A DNA stretch of 64,000 nucleotides from Bog-756 sp963727075 (GTDB taxonomy: Bacteria > Actinomycetota > Acidimicrobiia > Acidimicrobiales > RAAP-2). The notes under the pieces were generated by a model. The model was not told the origin of the DNA. It worked only from the letters and a program-made list of their open reading frames with translations, and searched no databases. This document shows, piece after piece, positions 8,370-17,652 of this stretch (its first letter is position 1; every line of letters starts with the position of its first letter). The position numbers and the translations under genes are program-made. The stretch spans positions 1,674,001 to 1,738,000 of the forward strand of contig CAVSET010000006.1 in the NCBI GenBank assembly GCA_963727075.1. The letters run 5' to 3'.

Positions 8370-9389
8370 TCACAATCGGGCGCTTCCGTTCCTCGGGCTG
8401 GGCGGTGCGGCTCGCCACTGCTCCATGACCTCCATGCAGGCAAGGCCGTCAGCAAACGACGGCGAGACCTGATGGCCCCCCATGACCGCATCGCGTATGG
8501 CCGTGGTCCACGCATTCATGGCGGCATTGTGGGGATCGCCAGCCGGTGAGTCGAACTCGAAGGGCTCCTTGGTGCCATCCTGCTTGTGAAGGACCACACG
8601 AACATCCCCGGTATTCTCGATGACACCCTCGGTCCCTGTGACGACGATGCGCGGGGCAAGTGAAGCCCCGGCCGTGAACGACGAGTCGACCGAGGCGGTG
8701 GCCCCGGAGCAGAGCTCGATCCACCCGCTGAAGGAATCCTCGGCGTCGCACCGGTGAAGGGTCCCGTCGACATCGGGACGCTCAGTGATCGTGGTCCATG
8801 TGGCCGCGCCGGCCCGGTCGACGTCACCGAGCAACCACCGGGTCAGGTCGATGGCGTGTGATCCGAAGGCACCGATCCAACCGCCGCCGAGCGAACGGTC
8901 GAACAGCCATCCCCAGGGGCGGAGCGGCACCCGAGAGCCGGATGTGAATGCCGTATAGGCCAGGTGCTCTGGTCGTCCGATGGCGCCGGACTCCAGCAAC
9001 CGGTACATCATGATGCGCGCCGGCTGGTGACGGAACTCGAAATTGAGAAGATTGACAACCCCGGCCGCCTGGGCGGCCTCTGTCATGGCGACCGCCTGAT
9101 CGACCGATGTACCGAACGGCTTGTCGCAGAGGACTGCACGGCCGGCATCGATGGCCCAGGTCACATGATCCATGTGGAGGAATGGTGGTGAGTGAACCGC
9201 CACCAGATGGACGTCGGAGCTGCAGAGCGCCCTCACCGAGGCGGGATCGCGCGCCGTCACCACGTCCACCACGTCGCACCCAGAGGCCCGGAACGCCCCG
9301 GCTACGACCCGTGAGCCAAATCCGGTGCCGATGATTCCGACACGCAACGACGGGCGGTCGGATGGTCTTTCACTTTGTCCTTCGTGCAC
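8370..9389 (-). CDS. Gfo/Idh/MocA-family NAD(P)-dependent oxidoreductase
   Basis: 339 aa. The N-terminal Rossmann fold has GIIGTGFGSRV, a G-x-G-x-x-x nucleotide loop. VHSPPFLHMDH and VLCDKPFGTS follow, the latter being the family CxKP (E/D-KP) motif whose Lys is catalytic. The C-terminal alpha/beta domain includes GGGWIGAFGSHAIDLTRWLLG with the catalytic His region. These enzymes oxidise or reduce sugars, inositols and related polyols. Start is GTG at 9389. It converges with the LPFTG gene and has no operon partner, so its substrate remains open. Confidence 0.88.
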   Translation of the reverse strand: MHEGQSERPSDRPSLRVGIIGTGFGSRVVAGAFRASGCDVVDVVTARDPASVRALCSSDVHLVAVHSPPFLHMDHVTWAIDAGRAVLCDKPFGTSVDQAVAMTEAAQAAGVVNLLNFEFRHQPARIMMYRLLESGAIGRPEHLAYTAFTSGSRVPLRPWGWLFDRSLGGGWIGAFGSHAIDLTRWLLGDVDRAGAATWTTITERPDVDGTLHRCDAEDSFSGWIELCSGATASVDSSFTAGASLAPRIVVTGTEGVIENTGDVRVVLHKQDGTKEPFEFDSPAGDPHNAAMNAWTTAIRDAVMGGHQVSPSFADGLACMEVMEQWRAAPPSPRNGSARL

Positions 9390-9704
9390 GCTCGGGTATG
9401 CCTACCATCTCGGAGACTCGAACCACATCATCACCGACCGAGGCTGCTGACTTCAATGCGACTGGCTGGTCCCCGACCCGTCAAGCCCAGGGACGATACG
9501 TGGACCGCTGGCCCTCTGAGAACGCCGACGCCCCAGTCGAGGGGGTGGTCGATGGCCGGAACCGGTGGGTCTGCCATGGCCTCTTCGTCCGGGAATCTCT
9601 GCTGAGCTTGAGGTATGGAGCTGGATCCCGATAGTGCCGCCCACTATGCCCAAGGTGTCGAGCGGACCGGGCTCCCCCCGTGGGCCTGACCCCCACGTGT
9701 TCAG
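9390..9704. other. Intergenic region, 315 bp
   Basis: No supported gene. Reading frames here look like arbitrary high-GC translations without any conserved block. It is upstream of the oxidoreductase gene and downstream of the unknown minus-strand gene, so it probably contains the oxidoreductase promoter. Confidence 0.45.
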
Positions 9705-10085
9705 TCAGCTCGCAAAGCGCCGATCGTCCGGGTGCGATTCGAAATACTTCCTCCAGTAGGCCCTGTACCAATCGAGATCCCACCGGACGAGTTGCATCGT
9801 CAGTTCGTGAGCAGCGTTGCGCCACTGATCAAGTTCTTCTACGGATGGCACATCGGAGGTCGCGTTGAGATGCGCAGCCTCGTGGATTTCCCATCGATAG
9901 CAGAGCCCCTTGCTGGTGAAGTCCAGGATCCAGGGCCGGTCTTCATAAGGCATGTGGAGGTTCAGTCGATCGAGCATCGGGAAGAAGACATCCAGATCCG
10001 CGGCATGTTGGGCGACGAGCACGTAGCCACGGGCAATAGGTCGCTCGCACCCCTCCACCGGACATGCACTCATGGGTGGCATCAT
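9705..10085 (-). CDS. Hypothetical protein
   Basis: About 126 aa if started at the ATG at 10085 (MMPPMSACPVEGCERPIARGY). CPVEGCERPI looks like a small Cys pair at the N-terminus. The rest is a charged, Trp-rich sequence (WEIHEAAHLNA, ELDQWRNAAHELTMQLVRWDLDWYRAYWRKYF) resembling an alpha-helical soluble protein. I do not recognise the family. The longer reading frame to 10241 has unlike composition, so the shorter form is preferred. Internal consistency of the helices supports a real gene. Confidence 0.5.
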   Translation of the reverse strand: MMPPMSACPVEGCERPIARGYVLVAQHAADLDVFFPMLDRLNLHMPYEDRPWILDFTSKGLCYRWEIHEAAHLNATSDVPSVEELDQWRNAAHELTMQLVRWDLDWYRAYWRKYFESHPDDRRFAS

Positions 10086-10623
10086 CGGCAATCCGGGAAA
10101 TGGTCTTGAGCAGGGCTTCACGTCGGGTGTCTGACCCCCAGTCATGTTCACGACACAAAGAACGAGAGCGCTCAGCCTCCCGCCACGCATCAACGGTCGA
10201 GCCACAACGCCGCAGGTCAGGCGGCATTCGTCCGATTCCACCGCATGAGCCCCGCAGGAGGTGCTTGATCACCAAGGGACTCAACAGCCCCAGCCAGCCG
10301 GATCTCAGGCTGGCATTCCGGTTGTGGTTCAGGCTCCTACACGTCCCAACGGCCGCCTCCGGGTCGACAGGCGTGTGGGTAGCCGTCTCTTACGACGAGT
10401 CCCGTAACCTGGCCAGGCCTGTCGCCCTGGTCGTCTCGGTCCGCCCTCCACACCAGGCCACCTACGGCGTCCGAGGAGGCGTCACGTCCTTCACGGATGT
10501 GTCAGGCCAGTTCAAGGTGTCGAGCGATCACGTCGATAGGCAGGGGAAGAAGGCCGGTCTCGTTCGGGAAGGGGAGGGACTGATCCAGAGGCTCAGCAGT
10601 ACGAGCGGGATGGAGTCACGCAC
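10086..10623. other. Region without a supported gene, 538 bp
   Basis: Open frames cross this stretch on the plus strand, but none shows a conserved block, a ribosome site or sensible composition. It may contain the 5' flank or remnants of the frameshifted membrane protein that follows. Confidence 0.4.
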
Positions 10624-11017
10624 ATGGTGGACGACGGCGCCGGCAACCAATCCGATGACCTCCCGGAGACGGACGTCGGTTCGACCACGTCGGGACTGCC
10701 ACCGCTTCCGCCCCTCTACGTTCCCAATGTTCCGCCGTCGACAGGAACGGCAACTCCGACAGCCCAGCCTCGTGACACAGACTTTGTCGTTGCCGCCCCA
10801 AAGAGGGGATCTCGCACGACCGCCAGACTTGCAACTTCTGATCGTCCTCCTGGTCGTCCTGCTGGGAGCAGTCGGCGGCAGTGTTGTTGTCCTCGGTACG
10901 AGGGGCACGACCTCAGCACCCACTCAGTCTCCTGCGCGGGCCAGTACGAATCTCTATGCGGCTGCCTGGCCTTCCGGACTGCTCTTCACAGCTATGGCCA
11001 GGTCAATTCGACAGTAA
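10624..11017 (+). pseudogene. Proline-rich single-TM protein, frameshifted remnant
   Basis: The first frame gives MVDDGAGNQSDDLPETD and a Pro-rich segment (LPPLPPLYVPNVPPSTG). About 200 bp on, a different frame gives a convincing membrane helix (LQLLIVLLVVLLGAVGGSVVVL) followed by a Thr/Ser/Ala-rich extracytoplasmic stretch. Pro-rich cytoplasmic N-terminus, one TM helix and a Ser/Thr linker are a common actinobacterial architecture, so I read this as one gene with a frameshift at about 10800-10830. The C-terminal domain appears lost. No enzymatic assignment is possible. Confidence 0.4.
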
Positions 11018-11046
11018 GCCTGACCAATCCCGCATCCTCGGTTTGA

Positions 11047-12978
11047 TCAGGCAGTGTTGATCCAACTTTGGAGGGGCCTCAGTTGCGGCGTCTTCTTTCG
11101 CTGGTGCCCTGACATTCTGCGCAGAATGTCATCGAGCACGACGATGGCAGTATCGACGTGGGGACCCTTGTTGAGCATGACGCACTCGGCCTGCTGCGCC
11201 ATTGCCGCGTCAGAGACCTCTGGACGAGACGGTTGGCCTGTGCGTGCCACCTGGTCGAGGACTTCGGTAGCCCAGATGACCGGCAAGTGTGCCGCCTCGC
11301 ATAGCCACAGTATCTCTTCTTGCACCTCGGCGAGACGCTCGTAGCCGGCTTCGACGGCGAGATCTCCTCGGGCGATCATGACACCCACAAACGAGGACCG
11401 CATGGCATGCAAGAGGATCTCGGGCAGGCGCGCGAACGATTCTGAGGTCTCGATTTTCGGAATGATCCCCAGGTGTTCAGCCCCGACTCGACGGAGATAG
11501 TCGCGTACATTGTCGATATCGCGCTCGTGGCGCAGAAAGGACAACGCCACCATATCGGCGTGCAGGCCTGCAACCTCGAGTAGCGGCAGATCGGCGTCGG
11601 TCACGGCGGGAATGGGGAGATCCGTCTCGGGCAGGTTGATTCCCTTTTCGGCGCGAAGTTTCGAGCCCTTGGGTGATGCTGTCAGGATCCGAAGACGGAG
11701 TTCGTCGGCAGCAACGCCTTCGATGATGGCGGTCATCTTCCCGTCGTCGAGGATCGCCCGTTGCCCAACCCGGGCCGCCTCGAAGGCGGCCGCGAGGCTA
11801 CACCCGATCCGGGCACATCCTGCTTGCCCGTGGCACCACGGAACGGCAGGGTCTAGGTCGAGTGTCAGCACTAGCGGGTCCCCGATGCGCAACAGGTGGT
11901 ATTGGGGGGTGCTGCCGAGGGGGCCCACCAGGGTTGTGTCGTCGCGGCAGGAAAGGGCGACTCCTTCCTCCAAGTATGTGGTGTCCCACACTTCCACGAC
12001 ACATCTCTCGGGGGCGGTCTCGATAACCCGCAGAGCTCGCGGCGACCCTCGGGTATCGACCATGTCGATCACGTCTCCCAAGTGGCGACTCGCGGTCCAC
12101 GACGGGTCCACCGGAATGCACGGAGACTGCTCGCTAGGTCCGGAACCGGCGACGAGTGTCGCCAGGGCCGGAATCACCGGCACGCCACGGCGGTCACGCT
12201 CGGGTCGCAGCTTCACCACCCGGGGCCCTGTAACGAGTGGGCCGGTCCGCAACTTAGGTCCAGGAAGGTCCATGGACACGCGACAAGAGCGGTCAGTCTC
12301 CGTGGAGGCCCGGCGCACGTTGCGTGCCATTCGCACCCAAACGTCGGGGTCGTCATGTGCGCCGTTGATTCGGGCCACATCCATGCCCTGAGAGACCAGG
12401 TGCCGTACGAGCGGATAGTCGTCAGCTGCTTCGCTCGGGAGGGTCACCATGATCCGGGGAACTCGCCCTGGAGGGCGTGGGCCGAAGAGGGCATCGGTGT
12501 TGTGGTCGAGCGCCGCACGGCCCTCTTCGAATGCCAACGTGGCCCCACATCGAGGCGCTTTCCCGTCGAGCGCAGCGCGAACACTTTCCACAGTCGCGAG
12601 AACATGAGGCTCGCATCTGCCCAAGGACGACAAGCCTCGCTCGCCCAATCTTCGCTGCAGCGGACGAAGATCGTTGTGCCGCAGCGCGAGGTAGTGCACG
12701 AGATTGACGGCATCGGACCGATGCTCGGGCCGGACGGCGGCGATGTCATCGCCGTGAGCTTGCTTTAGACGGTGCATCAGGTCTGCCAGGCCAATCAGGT
12801 CACCACGAATCAACGCTCGGTCGGGGTCGCGACTCGCTTGCCGGCGGTGGAGCCATAGGTCCTTCCAGGTGATCAACAAAGTGACCACTCGAGATGGGAG
12901 TACCGCATGTCGACTGAGGCGCCGACGAGCCCACCCTCGCTCGACCGGCGAGGCATCCTTCATGACGCCCACGGCCAT
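11047..12978 (-). CDS. Atypical pyruvate kinase with N-terminal extension
   Basis: Up to 643 aa. The catalytic barrel is recognisable from about residue 175: RIMVTLPSEA and GMDVARINGAH (PK N-terminal block), VSMDLPGPKLRTGPL, LRAEKGINLPETDLPIPAVT, MVALSFLR, IIPKIETSESF with the catalytic Lys, and VMIARGDLAVE. A nonstandard segment of about 170 residues precedes the barrel, and the C-terminal allosteric domain of standard pyruvate kinase is absent. Large PK-like proteins of this shape exist in several bacteria and are usually a second PK. It should convert PEP and ADP to pyruvate and ATP, but activity of this clade is inferred. The exact start is uncertain. Confidence 0.75.
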   Translation of the reverse strand: MAVGVMKDASPVERGWARRRLSRHAVLPSRVVTLLITWKDLWLHRRQASRDPDRALIRGDLIGLADLMHRLKQAHGDDIAAVRPEHRSDAVNLVHYLALRHNDLRPLQRRLGERGLSSLGRCEPHVLATVESVRAALDGKAPRCGATLAFEEGRAALDHNTDALFGPRPPGRVPRIMVTLPSEAADDYPLVRHLVSQGMDVARINGAHDDPDVWVRMARNVRRASTETDRSCRVSMDLPGPKLRTGPLVTGPRVVKLRPERDRRGVPVIPALATLVAGSGPSEQSPCIPVDPSWTASRHLGDVIDMVDTRGSPRALRVIETAPERCVVEVWDTTYLEEGVALSCRDDTTLVGPLGSTPQYHLLRIGDPLVLTLDLDPAVPWCHGQAGCARIGCSLAAAFEAARVGQRAILDDGKMTAIIEGVAADELRLRILTASPKGSKLRAEKGINLPETDLPIPAVTDADLPLLEVAGLHADMVALSFLRHERDIDNVRDYLRRVGAEHLGIIPKIETSESFARLPEILLHAMRSSFVGVMIARGDLAVEAGYERLAEVQEEILWLCEAAHLPVIWATEVLDQVARTGQPSRPEVSDAAMAQQAECVMLNKGPHVDTAIVVLDDILRRMSGHQRKKTPQLRPLQSWINTA

Positions 12979-13284
12979 AGTCGGGACACTACGACCGCCT
13001 GGTCATCGCAGCTAGGGTCGAAGGACCCCGGTGGCGCCCTAGAAGATGAACGTTGTGTGAACGACACCCCCGGCATCGCCCCCCGCCGTTGTCGTGTTCC
13101 TCGAGGAGATGGGCCGACCCAAACTGTCAGAGCATTTAGCATTGTCAGTTCCGCCCGCTGGCTAGCTCCCCAGTCCCAGATCACCACTTCGTTCCGCTCC
13201 ACAAACGGCAGATCGGGCGCGAAGTCGGCGTGTCGGCCGAATCTCTTGGATACGCATGCATGGACCGGTCCGCCGGGCAACTTG
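12979..13284. other. Intergenic region, 306 bp
   Basis: No supported coding sequence. The stretch separates the start of the pyruvate kinase gene from the end of the PstB-like gene; both lie on the minus strand. Confidence 0.45.
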
Positions 13285-14142
13285 TCAGCCGAAACGACCA
13301 TTCACATAGTCGAGCGTGCGATGATCCGTCGGCTCACTGAAGAGTTTGGCGGTCGGGCCGAACTCGATGAGCTCACCAGCCATATCCTCAGCCATGAGGA
13401 GGAACGCACACCGATCGGAGATCCGGGCCGCCTGCTCCATGTTGTGTGTCACAATCACAATCGCTACTCGGTCCTTCAATTCGCCCAACAGCTCCTCGAT
13501 GAGCTCTGTGGCGACGGGATCGAGTGCGAGGTCGGCTCGTCCATCAGGAGAACTTCCGGCTCGACTGCTAGCGCCCGCGCAGAGCCGTTGCTGCTCACCA
13601 CCGGATAGAGTGCTCGCTCGTGCCTTCAGGCGGTCTCGCACGCTATCCCAAAGGGCTGCGGCAACGAGGGGTGACTCCACTGCCTCGTCCAGGAGTGACC
13701 GCTCATGCACGCCGTTGAACTTGAGGCCTGCCACCGCGTTATCAAAGATGCTCATCGAGGGGAACGGATTTGGTTGTTGGAATACCATTCCCACTCGAGA
13801 GCGCAGAAGATTGACGTCCGCAGCATTGGAATAGATGTCCGTGCCGCCTAGCAGAACCTTGCCCGTGACCGATGCAGACTGAACCTCGTCGTGCATCCGA
13901 TTGAGAGCCCTGAGCAACGTCGTCTTCCCCGAACCAGATGGGCCGATGAGCGCAGTCATTTCACTTCCATGGATGTCGAAGGTCACCCCCCGCACGGCTG
14001 CCTTCCCTGCAAAGGAGACATTGACATCCGTGAGCCGCATGACCATCTTGTTGCGAAAGAGTGCGTCATCCTCGGCGTCAAGGCGGAGCCCATGCTCGAT
14101 CTGGCCCCCTGCCGAGTCGGCGGCCGCGATGGGATCGGTCAT
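13285..14142 (-). CDS. pstB: PstB-like phosphate ABC transporter ATPase with scrambled Walker B segment
   Basis: 285 aa, PstB length. Walker A GPSGSGKT is at 67-74, the Q-loop is in GMVFQQPNPFP, signature LSGGEQQRL at 179-187, and the PstB-like C-terminus is TLDYVNGRFG. Residues about 189-206 read AGASSRAGSSPDGRADLA instead of the expected ARALxxxPxxLLMDEPTSA. Translating the same DNA one base over gives RALAVEPEVLLMDEPTS. A loss of about 5 bp near 13575-13580 and 1 bp near 13526 therefore cancel out, keeping the frame but destroying Walker B (LLMDEP). As written it should be ATPase-dead. No pstS, pstC or pstA is adjacent. It is either a decayed orphan or two assembly indels. Confidence 0.8.
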   Translation of the reverse strand: MTDPIAAADSAGGQIEHGLRLDAEDDALFRNKMVMRLTDVNVSFAGKAAVRGVTFDIHGSEMTALIGPSGSGKTTLLRALNRMHDEVQSASVTGKVLLGGTDIYSNAADVNLLRSRVGMVFQQPNPFPSMSIFDNAVAGLKFNGVHERSLLDEAVESPLVAAALWDSVRDRLKARASTLSGGEQQRLCAGASSRAGSSPDGRADLALDPVATELIEELLGELKDRVAIVIVTHNMEQAARISDRCAFLLMAEDMAGELIEFGPTAKLFSEPTDHRTLDYVNGRFG

Positions 14143-14505
14143 CGTGTCCCTTCCACAGCATCCTTCCGGTGAGTGGCACCTGGCTCGACGGGTCGCCCAT
14201 ACCGTGCGGCGTAGCGACTTCGCGTGCAGTTTTCTGCTGGGGGGCCGTGTTCCCACTGTCTCGCGCTGCGACGCGATGAAGGACTTGCCCTTGCTTCGAA
14301 CACCGTAACAACCCAAGATGAACGGACTGTTACGGCGCGGTGAACTGAGCTGTTCCACTCTCGATTCCCTGTGAAAGGCCGCCACCGGCAAGGTGGGCCG
14401 CCCTTGGCTTTGCCCGAGGTCAGGAGGAAGGCATTCCGCGAATCGCGGCCAATTCGAAGGCTGAGGCCACGGGGACCCAGCTGGTTTCGCGGACCGTTCA
14501 TTTGT
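14143..14505. other. Region between pstB-like gene and ISL3 element
   Basis: No supported gene. Its last 8 bp (TCATTTGT, 14498-14505) are one copy of the ISL3 target-site duplication. The pstB-like promoter should lie here. Confidence 0.5.
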
Positions 14506-15933
14506 GGCTCTTCGCGTCCACGTGTGGGTCGGTGATCTCAGGTGACCCGCCCATAGGCATCCACCCATAGGGCCCCGTGGCCCCCGATTCTTGCGGTTGA
14601 GAGACCAGCGAGAACGGAGGACACGGGACATGGACGACGGTAGTGGTGGCTCGACCGCGCTGTTGGGGATGGCCGGCTTCGCGGTGCTGTCCCAAGAGGA
14701 GATCGAGGGCGAGCTGTGGCTCCTGGTCGAGACGGAGCGACGGCCCACTGGGTGTCCAGGCTGCGGCGTTCGGGCCGTCGGCCATGGGCGCAGCACGGTC
14801 CAGGTGCGAGATCTGCCGATGGGCGGGAGGCCGGTGCGGTTGGTCTGGCGGAAGCGCCGCTGGCGCTGTCGGGACATCGATTGCGAGACGAAGTCCTTCA
14901 CCGAGTCGAGCCGGCTGGTCGAGACGGGCGCCCTGACCAGACGGGCAGCCAAGGAGATCTGCCGACTGGTCGGCGAGGAGGGACGAAGTGTGGCCGAGGT
15001 GGCCCGCACCTTCGGGGTGGGCTGGCACTGTGCATGGAGAGCCGTCTGGCGCCACGGACGGCCGCTGGTCGATGATCCTCGTCGGATCCACGGGGTGCGG
15101 TCCCTCGGCGTCGATGAGCACAAGATGTTGGCCGCCGGTCCCACAGCACCACACCATCTACGCCACCCAGCTGGTCGACATCGACCGTCACCGGCTCTTG
15201 GACGTGGTGCAGAATCGCAGCGCAGCCTCGGTGTCCACCTGGCTTGCCGCTCGCACGAGGTACTTCCGGGACCATGTCGGGGTCGCGGCCATCGATCCCC
15301 ACGCCGGGTACTTCAAGGCCCTGTCCGCCTCGTTGCCGAAGGCCACGGTCACCGTCGACGTCTTCCACGCCGTGAAGTTGGCCAACGCCTGTGTCGATGA
15401 CGTCCGCCGACGGGTCCAGCGAGAGACGACCGGGCACCGGGGACGCAACGTCGACCCGCTCTATGGGGTCCGGCGCCTCCTCACCCGAGGCTACGAACGA
15501 CTGAATGATCGCCAGCGGGACCGGCTCACCGAGGCCCTGCGCACCGGGGACCCCTTCGACGAGGTGGGCGGGGCCCTGGCCGTCAAAGAGCAGCTCCGGT
15601 CGGTGTACGCCGCCGGGACGATGGTGGCGGCCCGACGGGAGCTCGCCATCTTCTACAGGCTGGCCCGCACCGCCGGCACTCCCGAGGTGTTGCGCCTGGC
15701 CCGGACGATCAAGCGCTGGGAGCCCCAGGTTCTCAGCTACTTCACGACGAGACGCACCAACGCCAGGAGCGAGGCCATGAACCTCACCACCGAGAAGGTC
15801 CGCCGTGTCGCCCACGGCATGCGCAACTTCGAGCACTATCGGCTCCGGTTGTTGCTCCACTCAGGCGTGCAATGGCACACTCAACCAACTGCTCGAATCA
15901 GGGGCCGACTCCCACGCCTCGTCGTGTAGAGCC
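14506..15933 (+). mobile_element. ISL3-family insertion sequence, copy 1 (1428 bp)
   Basis: The ends are imperfect inverted repeats: GGCTCTTCGCGTCCACG from 14506 and, read from the other side at 15933, GGCTCTACACGACGAGG. The 8-bp target duplication TCATTTGT is perfect at 14498-14505 and 15934-15941. Length, 8-bp duplication and transposase type all fit ISL3. A related 1437-bp copy with its own intact target duplication lies at 47701-49137. The perfect duplication indicates no large rearrangement since insertion. Confidence 0.93.
14630..15929 (+). pseudogene. ISL3-family transposase, one frameshift
   Basis: The N-terminal zinc-binding helix-turn-helix region (CPGCGVRAVGHG ... RWRCRDIDCETKSF) and LGVDEHKML, with the first DDE Asp, lie in one frame. 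From IYATQLVDID onward, including VAAIDPHAGYFKAL and the C-terminal RTNARSEAMNLTTEK, the reading is in another. Alignment with copy 2 shows one extra base at about 15139-15142 (GGTCCCACAG versus GGACCACGG). The repaired protein is about 430 aa. Start ATG at 14630 follows GGAGG. As written it cannot make a full transposase. Confidence 0.9.
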
Positions 15934-16052
15934 TCATTTGTCCTTCAGTTCGAGTTCATGTTTCATCGCCCAGGCCGTGGACACGATGAACGGGTCCGAG
16001 TCGTGAATCGTGATCACCACGGAGCCCGGCCTTCTCGGCTGGGAGGGACAAC

Positions 16053-16331
16053 GTGAATGTGGCTCTTGTCAAAGCCCTCATGGACACTTCGCAGTCCGTG
16101 CCAGACCTCAACGACCTTCTCCGCAAACCGACCTGGATGGAACTGGGAGCCTGCCGCGGAATGAACACGGACATCTTTATTCCTATCCAGAGGCGACCGC
16201 CGCGCACAGCGAAGGTCGTGTGCTCCAGGTGTCCGGTTCGCACGGAGTGCTTCGAATACGCGATGGCCGACGAGTCCTGCGTTGGCGTGTGGGGCGGAAC
16301 ATCAACAACAGAGCGGCGAGCGATCAGGTAG
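16053..16331 (+). CDS. WhiB-family iron-sulfur transcriptional regulator
   Basis: 92 aa. Four cysteines at 34, 57, 60 and 66 give the WhiB pattern C-x22-C-x2-C-x5-C that holds a 4Fe-4S cluster, followed by the GVWGG turn (78-82) and a short basic tail. W28 precedes GAC as in other WhiB proteins. Start is GTG with GGGAGG about 7 nt upstream. WhiB proteins are actinobacterial redox-responsive regulators that bind sigma factor region 4. Here it is solitary, just downstream of the ISL3 element, so its target is unknown. Confidence 0.93.
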   Translation: MNVALVKALMDTSQSVPDLNDLLRKPTWMELGACRGMNTDIFIPIQRRPPRTAKVVCSRCPVRTECFEYAMADESCVGVWGGTSTTERRAIR

Positions 16332-16553
16332 GGGGTCCTCATCCTCTGACTTCCAAATGGGACCCTGAGAGCCGACAGACGGTGGGTATGGCAGGGTTTG
16401 TTGAGTTGGCACACCGCTCAACCCAACGGTCGCCTCAAGCGGAGCGGCTGTCCTGCCGATAACCAACAGGCATCGGGTTCGAGGAGAGCGCGTGTCCCTC
16501 GGGGGGGGGTCGGATCGGCGCTTTCAGAGAGACCAGAGCGGGAGGTCAAGACG

Positions 16554-16793
16554 GTGCGAACGCAAGCGGGCATAGAGATATTCACAACGTTCCCGGGGAA
16601 GTGCTTTCAGTACGTCGATGCTGAGAACGGCCGCGCCCGGCATTGCGCGGAGCAGGCCGTCAACACGGGCCAATTCGTCGACAAGAACGGCAAGGTTTGG
16701 ACCGTCGATGCCTGCGACGAGCACACCGAGGAGTTGCGGACGAACCAAAGAGCTGTGCAACGCCAAGCCGGAAGCGTTCTGGACGGCGATTGA
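16554..16793 (+). CDS. Small hypothetical protein with Cys/His pairs
   Basis: 79 aa from GTG at 16554, which has GGAGG about 8 nt upstream. The sequence contains GKCFQYVDAENGRARHCAEQ and VDACDEHTEEL, so Cys, His-Cys and Cys-x2-His groups that could bind a metal, but no named family is recognised. Reading-frame conservation of the ribosome site and non-random composition support a real gene. A run of nine G lies upstream at 16501-16509. Confidence 0.5.
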   Translation: MRTQAGIEIFTTFPGKCFQYVDAENGRARHCAEQAVNTGQFVDKNGKVWTVDACDEHTEELRTNQRAVQRQAGSVLDGD

Positions 16794-17132
16794 GGCTCGT
16801 ACGGACCCGACTGCGAGGAGTACTACTTTCCCCTTCCCAATCCCACTGCATGGGCTACATCTCGGTCATGGCACCCTGAAGGCCCGCTCTCTCACCGGCC
16901 CGTTCCATGCTGGCTGCAACTCAATCGCGACGGAGAATGCGTCTGGACGGACATGAGTGACTCGTGATATTTCCGCTCGGGCTGCCCCTTCCACATCAGA
17001 GAAGGATCGGCATCGGAGTCGGGAAGGTCGCTACTCGCAGGTTCTGCGCTGCCACGGAGAGTGTTGGAGTCAGATGTTCGCGAGGTTTGCTCTTGCGATC
17101 CGCTCATATACGCCTCGTAGGCTCTGAGCACT
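16794..17132. other. Intergenic region, 339 bp
   Basis: Nothing recognisable. Open frames on both strands are short and compositionally random. It separates two small unknown genes. Confidence 0.45.
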
Positions 17133-17429
17133 ATGTCGGTGGAACCGGCGGGCTCGGCCGCTATTTGCGTGACTTGGAGGGACCCGGAGTTTCTCTACGA
17201 ACTCCGCTGGTACGGCACAGACGACTATGTCATTCCGCTATGGTGGATCGGGATCGTCGACCAGGGGACCAATCAACTCGACAAGACTGAGGTCCTCCAT
17301 CCCACCAAGAGGGTTCCCGGTGAGGTCTTTCGTTGGTTGGTACCCATCGTGGGCCAGGACGTGGCGGGCAAGCTCATTTCACTCGCCGCGGAGGCGACGA
17401 TGCAGCGCACAGCGGCATCGTCGCGTTGA
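17133..17429 (+). CDS. Small hypothetical protein
   Basis: 98 aa from ATG at 17133. It begins MSVEPAGSAAICVTWRDPEF, followed by an aromatic-rich segment (ELRWYGTDDYVIPLWWIGI) and a moderately hydrophobic C-terminal third. There is no signal peptide, clear membrane helix or named motif. The codon and residue composition look coding, but the family is unknown to me. Confidence 0.45.
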   Translation: MSVEPAGSAAICVTWRDPEFLYELRWYGTDDYVIPLWWIGIVDQGTNQLDKTEVLHPTKRVPGEVFRWLVPIVGQDVAGKLISLAAEATMQRTAASSR

Positions 17430-17652
17430 TGTCAGATGCCCCGCTGGCTGGCGGCCGCACTGGAATCATCCACGTCGAAGTTCCCGGCGACAGCTGGGAT
17501 GCAGTGAGCGAAGAGGCCTGACCAGACCGGTGTGCCTGGCAGGGGGCGGTCGATTTAAGCCCACCGGACACGACCCGCACGGAGCGAGGCGTTCGTCTTC
17601 TGGCTGATTCCAGGACGGCGGTGTGGTTCCAGTCCAGACGGCGATCCAGTCG

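Noticed and set aside
13285..15144. 619-codon minus-strand frame covering pstB and the ISL3 element
   Set aside because: Only the last 285 codons match a protein family; the upstream part is antisense to the transposase.
16501..16509. Nine-G run as a phase-variation tract
   Set aside because: It lies upstream of, not inside, a supported reading frame, and alone does not indicate phase variation.
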